A DNA stretch of 64,000 nucleotides from Stenotrophomonas maltophilia (GTDB taxonomy: Bacteria > Pseudomonadota > Gammaproteobacteria > Xanthomonadales > Xanthomonadaceae): the NCBI GenBank assembly GCA_002364755.1, contig DEZI01000003.1:66852-130851 (forward strand), in the 5' to 3' direction. Each line of letters starts with the position of its first letter. The first letter of the stretch is position 1. Of the stretch, positions 44,735 to 51,507 are shown one piece after another. The translations under genes and the position numbers were made by a program. The notes beneath the pieces are model-generated. The model was not told where the DNA came from. It was given only the letters and a program-made list of their open reading frames with translations, and ran no database searches.

Positions 44735-44764
44735 ATTATAGCCCGGCGGCGGCGTCCGCTGCAA
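44735..44764 (-). promoter_or_regulatory. rpsB promoter inside the end of the chaperone pseudogene
   Basis: On the minus strand, TTGCAG (44764-44759), an 18-base spacer and a perfect TATAAT (44740-44735). The TAA within TATAAT is also the stop codon of the frameshifted chaperone gene. Confidence 0.75.
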
Positions 44765-45442
44765 TTGCGCGTCCGGGCGCAGGCAGGACCTGCACCTGTC
44801 CATCCTGCAGGCGGGCCAGGAAACGGCCGCCTCGGTAGCTGTCGGTACGGGGCGGCAGCTGCCAATGGCGCTCCCGGGCGGCCAGCACATACCCGGCGAG
44901 ACCGGGCAGCAGCACGTGCGGCTCGCCCTGCGCGTCCTCGTACACGAGGTCGCTGAGGCGGGCGTGGCGGGGCCCCTCATTATGCAGTCTCAGCTGGGGC
45001 TGCGCCGCATCGCCGGCCGTCTCTCCACCCAGAGCCGGGCCCGCGCGCCGGTGGGATCACCGCCGCGGAACAGTGGCAGGGAATAGCGCGACTGCCGGCG
45101 GTCATCGGGGGTCAGCATCACCCGGTAGGCCTGTTCGGCGGCGACCCGTGCGGGCGTTCGTGGCAGCAGCCAGACCCGCTGGCGGGCGCCGGCGGGCAGG
45201 TCGATCAGGGTAGGACTGGCCAGGACCTGCTCGCTGCGCTGCAGCCGTTCGGCACCGGTCTGCTGGTCCCAGGCCCAGATCTGCAGGCGCCCGCGCCAGG
45301 GCCCCGGACCGGGGTTGTACAGCCACAGTTCGGTACGGCCGCCGGCCGCGGGCAGCTGCAGGGTGGTCGGCACCAGCTCCAGTGCCGCCGCCGGCAGGGC
45401 CAGCAGCAGAGCCAGCAGGCCGGGAAGCCGGCGCCCGGGCAT
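44736..45442 (-). pseudogene. Second pilus chaperone, frameshifted
   Basis: A PapD-like periplasmic chaperone split in two frames. The N-terminal half (45442-44990) has a signal peptide (LLALLLALPAAA), ALELVPTTLQLPAAGGRTEL and YSLPLFRGGD, then stops with TGA. The second half continues in another frame as LRLHNEGPRHARLSDLVYED and LPGLAGYVLAARERHWQL, matching the C-terminal domain of the intact chaperone at 49210. Removing one GA from the GAGAGA at 45025-45020 joins the halves as LWVETAGDAAQPQLRLHNEG. The ATG shares a base with the upstream stop (TGATG). A sequencing error is the other explanation. Confidence 0.82.
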
Positions 45443-45672
45443 CAGTAGTAGACCGTGGGTGGTTCGGGCAGCACGCGGCCGCCTTCGTCCCCGGTCGGCG
45501 GCGCGAGCTCACGGACCTGCGAGGGCAGGGCCGGGGCCTCGCTGTACTGGGCGGGGACCGGGCAGGGGTCGGTCGTGCCGGTCGCGGTGGCGCAGCCCTC
45601 GACCACCACCAGGCGGATCTGCAGGGCGGTGGTCGCCGGCTCGGCCCGGGCGGTCATGCTGGCTGCCAGCAT
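45442..45672 (-). CDS. Small pilus-operon protein, SCPU-like fragment
   Basis: A 76-residue frame from ATG 45672 to TGA 45442. The start ATTALQIRLVVVEGC resembles the first strand and Cys of spore-coat-U (SCPU) pilins (TTFNVTLIVTKACT in the subunit at 49962), and it ends in VYY like the TITY end of those subunits, but the barrel between is replaced by a Pro-rich stretch. It is coupled to the chaperone pseudogene by TGATG. It may be a decayed minor subunit or a short specialised one; the upstream start is unsure. Confidence 0.5.
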   Translation of the reverse strand: MLAASMTARAEPATTALQIRLVVVEGCATATGTTDPCPVPAQYSEAPALPSQVRELAPPTGDEGGRVLPEPPTVYY

Positions 45673-45765
45673 CGCTGTAGCGCACGTACCACCGGCCGTC
45701 TGCCCTGCTGGAAATCCCTGAGCGCGGTATCGGCCGCGATCGGCGGATCTGTAGAGAAAAAGGCG

Positions 45766-45789
45766 CAGTCGAGCATGGCTCGACGCTAC
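45766..45789 (-). repeat. SMAG palindrome inside the pilus operon
   Basis: On the minus strand, GTAG + CGTCGAGCCATGCTCGACTG, between the tip adhesin stop and the small downstream frame. A REP here could lower expression of the two distal genes. Confidence 0.75.
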
Positions 45790-45816
45790 GAAAAGCGCGG
45801 TCCAGGGCATGCGGGT

Positions 45817-46857
45817 TCAATAGGTGATGGTCACCGTGATCCGGTCGTTGTAGGTGCCGGCCGGCGGCTGTCCCGTCATCGGCGGCACGCGGCCGTAGAT
45901 GATCAGCTGCTGCGCCGTGCCGGTGCCGGTGCCGCTGGCAGTGTCCACGGTGAGGGTGTTGCCCCAGCGCTGGCTGCGCGCGGCATCGCGGTACAGCTCG
46001 TAGCCCAGGTAGTACCAGCTGCCACCGATGGTCGTGCTCATCCGCCGCGTGCTGGTGGCGGCTGGGTTGTTCTGGCCGTTGTCGAGGCTGACCTGGTAGG
46101 CGGTGTTCTTCAGGCAGGTCAGGGTCACGGTGGCGGTCTGGTCGATGTTGGCGGGGATGCCGCCGGTAACGTTGCCGAAGTTCATGTCGGTGGTGACGTA
46201 GCTGCCACACAGCGGCAGCACGTTGGCGGTGGCGGTGAAGCTGAAGGCCGCGCTGGCCGTGGCGGTGCCGGTGGCGCCGCCGTTGCACGTGGCCGGCACC
46301 GTCGCGGTGCCGAGCAGGACTTCGTTCCAGGCCCAGGTGAGCACCACGCTGGCACCGCTGAAGGTGCTGCTGTAGGCACCGGAGGCCAGCGCCTGGTTGG
46401 CCGGGATCTGCGCCGTCAGGCTGGTGCTCTGCGCGCCACTGCCGCCGGTCAGCACTGGCACGTTGTAGCTCATGGTCAGCTCCTGCGCCGGGGGCGTGCC
46501 GCGCGGCACCAGGCCGGTGACCTGGCTGAGGCCTGGGTCGTTGTAGAGCTGGAAATTCATCGTGTCGGCGCTGCCGGTGGTCATCGTCCGCCAGGCGGAG
46601 TTGCTGCCTCCGGTGCCGGGGCCAATGCCGACGCAGACCCGCACGCCGGTGGTGGCCAGCAGGCTCAGCGCGGCTGTGCTGCAGGTGACGGTGATGTTCA
46701 GCGTGGCAGTGGCGGGGCCAGCCGCGAGGCTGGTGATGGTGCCGAACGGCAGCGTCGGATTGGCGGTCGCCACGCAGGTCGCGGTGGCGCGGGCCGGTGC
46801 CGCCACCGCCAGGCCGGCCAGCAGCAGCAGGACCAGCAGCAGGTGGCGGGCGGTCAT
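45817..46857 (-). CDS. Two-domain SCPU tip adhesin of archaic pilus (CsuE-like)
   Basis: A 346-residue secreted protein with a signal peptide (HLLLVLLLLAGLAVAAPARA) and two spore-coat-U domains (about 25-185 and 195-346), each with a pair of Cys. The second ends in TYNDRITVTITY, the donor-strand-accepting type of end. In Csu-like pili the two-domain subunit CsuE is the tip adhesin. Its ATG overlaps the usher stop by 4 bases (ATGA). Confidence 0.85.
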   Translation of the reverse strand: MTARHLLLVLLLLAGLAVAAPARATATCVATANPTLPFGTITSLAAGPATATLNITVTCSTAALSLLATTGVRVCVGIGPGTGGSNSAWRTMTTGSADTMNFQLYNDPGLSQVTGLVPRGTPPAQELTMSYNVPVLTGGSGAQSTSLTAQIPANQALASGAYSSTFSGASVVLTWAWNEVLLGTATVPATCNGGATGTATASAAFSFTATANVLPLCGSYVTTDMNFGNVTGGIPANIDQTATVTLTCLKNTAYQVSLDNGQNNPAATSTRRMSTTIGGSWYYLGYELYRDAARSQRWGNTLTVDTASGTGTGTAQQLIIYGRVPPMTGQPPAGTYNDRITVTITY

Positions 46858-49256
46858 GGCGCGGTCTCCGGGATGCATTGCAGGGCGGCCGGGCGCGGCT
46901 GCGCGCCGCTGGCCACCACCTGCGGCTGCTCCGGCACGCGGGAACGGCACTGGCCGCTGCTGGTGGTGACGTACAGCGTGGTGCCGGGGCTGACGTCTTC
47001 CAGGTACAGCAGGCCGTCGTAGCCCACCGTGGCCTGGCGGCCATCGGGCAGCCGGACCTCGCTGCCGGCCTCCAGCGGTTGGCCCTGCAGGTCCTGCAGG
47101 ATCAGCGTCACCGACGGCCGTGCGCGCAGCTTGAAGGTCACCCCGGTACCGGCCCGCTGGCGCGGCGTGACCCAGTCCTCGATGCGGTCGGCGCGCATGT
47201 CGGCCGGCAGGTCCAGGGTGTCGATCGAGACGCGGTTGCGCTGCCAGGACAGCAGCGGGCTGACCAGCAGCAGGCCGCGATCGTCGGTCACGCCGATCAG
47301 CCGGTTTTCCAGCCGCACGGGCACGCCGCCGACGCCGCTGGTGCTGACCACCGCGAAGGCATCGGAGACTTCGCGCGTGGCGAAGGTATGCCCGTCCATC
47401 CACACCAGGCTGCCACTGGCGCTGGCATAGGCGAAGTTCAGTCCGCCTTGGCGTGATGCGCCGAACGAATAGCGGCCGACGTCGTTGAGGATGCCGACCT
47501 CGGCCAGGCCGCCGGTGCCGTCGTCGCCCTGGCGGATCTGGGCGCGCCAGCCGATGCCGCTGGCGCTGCCGTCGCCCGGCACCGGCTGGGTGACATCGGC
47601 CACCCAGCTCTGGGTGCCGCCGTTGCGCTGGCTGGACACGCTGGCCTGGCGGTTGTTGCCCAGGCTGGCGGTCAGTGACAGGTAGATGCTGCGGTCCTCG
47701 GATCTGTCCAGGTTCTGGTTGACCGACAGGTAGGCCGACCAGCGCGGGCTCCAGCTGCGGGACCAGAACAGGCTGGCATAGCGGTTGTCGTCGCCGTCGG
47801 GGTAGCGCAGCCGCAGGTAGCTGGCGCTGAGCGTGCCCAGTTTCAGCAGGTCCACGCCGACGGTGGCCTGCTCGCTGATGCTGGGTGGCAGGTTGTCCTG
47901 CAGTGCGCCCAGATCGCGGAAATCGCCGTGGCTGCGCACGCTGCGCAGGTTGAAGTTGAAACGGCGGTTGTTCCAGCTGTAACCCACCGCCCATTGCCCG
48001 CCCTGCAGGCCCTGGTAACGGCTGTGTGCGTAGGCCAGGTTGACCACGCCGGCGCTGCCCAGCTGCCACCAGCCGCCCATGCCGGCCTCGGCCAGGCCGG
48101 CGCCGCCTTCGGCATGGATCTCGCCGGTGAAGCGGTCGCTGATGCCGCCGCGCCAGTTGGCGCTTGCCACGGTACGGTCGTCGTAGGCGAAGGAGCGCTC
48201 GCCGAACTGCTCGCGCAGCCGGCCCACGCCCAGCGACCAGTCCGAGAGGCCTTTGGCCAGCAGCTGCTGGGTGCCATAGAAGCTGAAGTCCAGCGTCTGC
48301 ATGCGGCCGAACGCATCGGTCACCACCACCTGCGCGCTGCCGGTGCCGCTGATGCCCGGCTGCGCAGCCAGCTGGAACGGGCCGATCGGGACCTGGCCGC
48401 TGTACTGACGCAGGCCGTCCACGTAGAGCTCGACGGTGGAGGGCACCACAGCCTGGCCGAGGAACGATGGGGTCGGGGTCAGCACGCGGTAAGGCTGCAG
48501 CCCATAGTTGCGGCCGATCTGGATGCCGCCCAGGCGCACCGGTCGTGACCAGTCGACGTAGCCGCTGTAGAAATCACCCACTTCCAGGGTCAGCGCCTGC
48601 TCCGGGAAATCCAGGGTCCAGCGCGTGTCCAGGCGCACGCTCTCGCTGCGCCAGTGGCGATCCTCGGCCTGCTGGTAGCGACGGCTGATGGTGGTGTTCT
48701 CGAACGTGCCGTTGCCGAGCCCGAAGATGCGCATTTCCGAGGCCACGCTCAGATTGGCCAGATCGTCGACGCGGCTGCCGTACACGTCGTAGTTGAACAG
48801 CACGCCGGGCGAGGCCTTGCCGCTGGGCGCATTCACCTGCGGGCGGCTGAGCACTGTGGTCGGCAGGGTCAGCTGGTCCAGTGGCACGTCCAGCGCGAGG
48901 GTCTGCAGGCCGGCGTCATAGCGCACCACCACGCCGTCGAGCTGGTCCAGGAAAACCGGCGCTTGGCCGGTGGCGTTGAAGCCGAGCTGGCGCAGCACCT
49001 CGGGGCGGGCCTGCAGGCGGCCACGGTCTTCAACGAAGGGCAGCAGCCCGCGCGGCGTGCTGTTCAGCAGCACGTCCAGATACAGGGTCTGGGTGGCGGT
49101 GAGCGGGGTCGGTGCCGGCAGGATGGCATCGGCAGACACCCCGGAGACATCGGCGGCAAGCGTTGCCGCGGGAGCCAGTGCCGCACCCAGCAGCGCGCTC
49201 ACCAGGGCCTCAGCGAGCCTGTGGGGGCGGTAGCGGTGTCTGCGCGGACTCGCCAT
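46854..49256 (-). CDS. Outer membrane usher (FimD/PapC family, CsuD-like)
   Basis: An 800-residue usher that exports and assembles pilin-chaperone complexes. It has a signal peptide with a long basic start (RRHRYRPHRLAEALVSALLG), a PapC N-terminal domain (about 50-190), a 24-strand barrel with plug in the middle, and C-terminal domains (LQDLQGQPLEAGSEVRL). The start overlaps the chaperone end by 47 bases. Length and sequence are of the archaic (sigma) chaperone-usher class. Confidence 0.92.
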   Translation of the reverse strand: MASPRRHRYRPHRLAEALVSALLGAALAPAATLAADVSGVSADAILPAPTPLTATQTLYLDVLLNSTPRGLLPFVEDRGRLQARPEVLRQLGFNATGQAPVFLDQLDGVVVRYDAGLQTLALDVPLDQLTLPTTVLSRPQVNAPSGKASPGVLFNYDVYGSRVDDLANLSVASEMRIFGLGNGTFENTTISRRYQQAEDRHWRSESVRLDTRWTLDFPEQALTLEVGDFYSGYVDWSRPVRLGGIQIGRNYGLQPYRVLTPTPSFLGQAVVPSTVELYVDGLRQYSGQVPIGPFQLAAQPGISGTGSAQVVVTDAFGRMQTLDFSFYGTQQLLAKGLSDWSLGVGRLREQFGERSFAYDDRTVASANWRGGISDRFTGEIHAEGGAGLAEAGMGGWWQLGSAGVVNLAYAHSRYQGLQGGQWAVGYSWNNRRFNFNLRSVRSHGDFRDLGALQDNLPPSISEQATVGVDLLKLGTLSASYLRLRYPDGDDNRYASLFWSRSWSPRWSAYLSVNQNLDRSEDRSIYLSLTASLGNNRQASVSSQRNGGTQSWVADVTQPVPGDGSASGIGWRAQIRQGDDGTGGLAEVGILNDVGRYSFGASRQGGLNFAYASASGSLVWMDGHTFATREVSDAFAVVSTSGVGGVPVRLENRLIGVTDDRGLLLVSPLLSWQRNRVSIDTLDLPADMRADRIEDWVTPRQRAGTGVTFKLRARPSVTLILQDLQGQPLEAGSEVRLPDGRQATVGYDGLLYLEDVSPGTTLYVTTSSGQCRSRVPEQPQVVASGAQPRPAALQCIPETAP

Positions 49257-49962
49257 TGAGCTTGGCCGTGATCTCGTCGTTGTCGCGGTCGATCGCCGTG
49301 CGTTCCAGCGGCCAGCGCATCACCTGCCCGGGCAGCACGTAGCCGAGCAGCCCCGGGTGGATGATGCGCGGCCGCTTGGCGCTGCCCAGCGCCAGGTCGG
49401 CGATCTGCGCATAGCTGTTGCCGCTGTTGCCGATTTCCACTCCGTTGCGGCCATCGTCCAGCCGCACCAGCCGGGCCTGCAGCTGCGGGGCCAGCGTGCC
49501 GCCACCGCCGGGCTGGATGAACACCGGGATGGAATAACGGAGGACGAACTGCATGCCTTCGGCGCGGGTAGCCAGGTCCGGCACCTCGTCGACGATCAGG
49601 CGGTAGTACTGCTGGCTGGCGGGGGGCTGCGGGTCGGTACGCATCACCCGGATCAGCTGTTGCTGGCCGGCCGCCATTTCCTTCATCGGGGGGGTGGCCA
49701 TCAGGTCGGTGGTGGGCAGCAGCTGCTCCTCGCCGTCCTGCTGGCTCCAGCGGTAGACCCGCACCTGCACCTTCACCGGTGACGCACCACTGTTGGTCAG
49801 CCACAGTTCGGCGGCGCGCTGGCGTGGATCCATCTGCAGGCTGGTGGGCGCCACCTGCATGCTGGTGGCCGCCGCCGCGGTGGCCGACAGTGCGAGGCCG
49901 AGCAGCAGCGCCACCCCAGTGGCGAGCCACGGGCGGGGAAGGGCCATCCGATGCCACCCCAT
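49210..49962 (-). CDS. Pilus periplasmic chaperone (PapD family, CsuC-like)
   Basis: A 250-residue chaperone that stabilises pilin subunits by donor-strand complementation. It has a signal peptide ending ATAAAA, an N-terminal Ig domain (MQVAPTSLQMDPRQRAAELW, QLIRVMR), the RYSIPVFI strand and a C-terminal Ig domain (GVEIGNSGNSYAQIADLALG). ATG 49962 shares a base with the pilin stop (TGATG). It is the intact paralogue of the pseudogene at 44736. Confidence 0.92.
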   Translation of the reverse strand: MGWHRMALPRPWLATGVALLLGLALSATAAAATSMQVAPTSLQMDPRQRAAELWLTNSGASPVKVQVRVYRWSQQDGEEQLLPTTDLMATPPMKEMAAGQQQLIRVMRTDPQPPASQQYYRLIVDEVPDLATRAEGMQFVLRYSIPVFIQPGGGGTLAPQLQARLVRLDDGRNGVEIGNSGNSYAQIADLALGSAKRPRIIHPGLLGYVLPGQVMRWPLERTAIDRDNDEITAKLNGESAQTPLPPPQAR

Positions 49963-50489
49963 CAATAGGTGATCGTTGCGGTGACCGTGTCCAGGTAATT
50001 ACCGGCCGCGGCGTTGTTGGTGCTCAGGTTGGTGATCTGGCCATACACCTGGTAGGGAACCGCCAGGCCCGTGCCGATACCGGCCTGGGTGTTGGTGCCC
50101 GAAGTGGCGCCCCACACCAGGGTGCGCGCCGCGTCCTGGTAGAGCTGGTAGCCGACATAGTTGTTGGCCGTCACCGCGGCATTGGTGTTCTTCATCCGCC
50201 GGGTGGTCACGTCGTTGGCGGTGCCCGCATTGGCGCCGGCATTGAGCGAGATCGTGTACGGGGTCAGTGCCGAGCACTGCGCCGTGACCGAGCCCTGGCC
50301 CAGGGTCGGGGTGGCGGTGGTCGACGCGGCCGTGCCGAAGTCGACGTTGGTGGCCGCGGCTGCGGTGATCGTGCAGGCCTTGGTGACGATCAGAGTGACG
50401 TTGAACGTCGTGGTGTCGGCAGCCGTTGCGGGGCCGGCCAGAAGCAGGGCCACGGCCCAGGTGAGCGGGGAACGGACTGCAGATCGCAT
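49962..50489 (-). CDS. SCPU-family major pilin (CsuA/B-like)
   Basis: A 175-residue secreted subunit: signal peptide (LTWAVALLLAGPATAA), FNVTLIVTKACTITA with the first Cys, TAQCSALTPYTISLNAGANA, RRMKNTN and a final TVTATITY. GGGAGG precedes ATG 50489. It is first in the operon, as expected for the most abundant subunit. The whole unit, major pilin-chaperone-usher-tip, fits an archaic pilus used for biofilm attachment. Confidence 0.9.
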   Translation of the reverse strand: MRSAVRSPLTWAVALLLAGPATAADTTTFNVTLIVTKACTITAAAATNVDFGTAASTTATPTLGQGSVTAQCSALTPYTISLNAGANAGTANDVTTRRMKNTNAAVTANNYVGYQLYQDAARTLVWGATSGTNTQAGIGTGLAVPYQVYGQITNLSTNNAAAGNYLDTVTATITY

Positions 50490-50693
50490 GTACAACCTCC
50501 CTGACCCGTGGGTCTGTTGAACAGGACGGTGCGGCACGTTCTGAGCCGCGTTGACGACGGTCCCGTTCAGCCTAGGGTGGGTAAGTGTCTGTATCCAGTG
50601 ATGTTTGCGTCGGACAAAGCGCGGGTTGGGTCACGTTTTCACGGTCCTTGCCGGATCCGTGCATCGTCAGTTCGCCCAGTTGGGTGGCGTTCG

Positions 50694-50721
50694 TTCAGAT
50701 TGTGGCCGGATCAGCGATAAT
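50694..50721 (+). promoter_or_regulatory. Candidate map promoter, near-leaderless
   Basis: TTCAGA, 16-base spacer, GATAAT (50716-50721). The ATG of map is 8 bases past the -10 box, where transcription should start, and there is no Shine-Dalgarno sequence. Confidence 0.5.
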
Positions 50722-50728
50722 GGGTGCC

Positions 50729-51505
50729 ATGAGCGTGAATCTGAAAACCCCGCAGGAAATCGAGGCGATGCGCATCGCCGGCCGCCTGGCCAGCGAAGTG
50801 CTCGACATCGTCACCCCCCATGTCAAGCCCGGTGTCACCACCGAGGAGCTGGACCGCATCTGCCACGACCACATCGTGAACGTGCAGGGCGCCACGCCGG
50901 CCAACGTCGGCTACCGCGGCTTCCCCAAGAGCGTGTGCACTTCGGTCAACAATGTCATCTGCCACGGCATCCCCAGCGAAGGGAAGGTGCTCAAGGACGG
51001 CGACATCATCAACATCGACGTCACCGTCATCAAGGACGGCTGGCACGGCGATACCAGCCGCATGTACTTCGTCGGCACGCCGTCGGTGATGGCCCGCCGC
51101 CTGGTCGAAGCCACCTACGAAGCGATGTGGCGCGGCATCCGCGCGGTGCGTCCGGGTGCGACCCTGGGCGACATCGGCCATGCCATCCAGAGCTATGCCG
51201 AAGGCGAGCGTTTCAGCGTGGTGCGTGAGTACTGCGGCCACGGCATCGGCAAGGTCTACCACGATGAGCCGCAGGTGGTGCATTACGGCCGCCCGGGCCA
51301 GGGCCTGGTGCTGCAGCCGGGCATGACCTTCACCATCGAGCCGATGATCAACGAGGGCACCCGCTACAACAAGGTGCTGCCGGACGGCTGGACCGTGGTG
51401 ACCAAGGACCGCAAGCTGTCGGCGCAGTGGGAGCACATGGTCGCGGTCACCGAGACCGGCGTGGATGTGCTGACCCTGTCGCCGGGCGAATCGCAGGTCT
51501 CCTGA
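50729..51505 (+). CDS. map: Methionine aminopeptidase type I
   Basis: A 258-residue dinuclear metallopeptidase that removes the initiator Met. Metal ligands are visible: the two Asp in NIDVTVIKDGWHGDTS, His in YCGHGIGKVYH, and Glu in FTIEPM and QWEHMVAV. ATG 50729 gives the family start SVNLKTPQEIEAMRIAGRL. It is the first gene of a run with glnD (2-base gap). In many gammaproteobacteria map precedes glnD and dapD and is divergent from rpsB. Confidence 0.96.
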   Translation: MSVNLKTPQEIEAMRIAGRLASEVLDIVTPHVKPGVTTEELDRICHDHIVNVQGATPANVGYRGFPKSVCTSVNNVICHGIPSEGKVLKDGDIINIDVTVIKDGWHGDTSRMYFVGTPSVMARRLVEATYEAMWRGIRAVRPGATLGDIGHAIQSYAEGERFSVVREYCGHGIGKVYHDEPQVVHYGRPGQGLVLQPGMTFTIEPMINEGTRYNKVLPDGWTVVTKDRKLSAQWEHMVAVTETGVDVLTLSPGESQVS

Positions 51506-51507
51506 CG

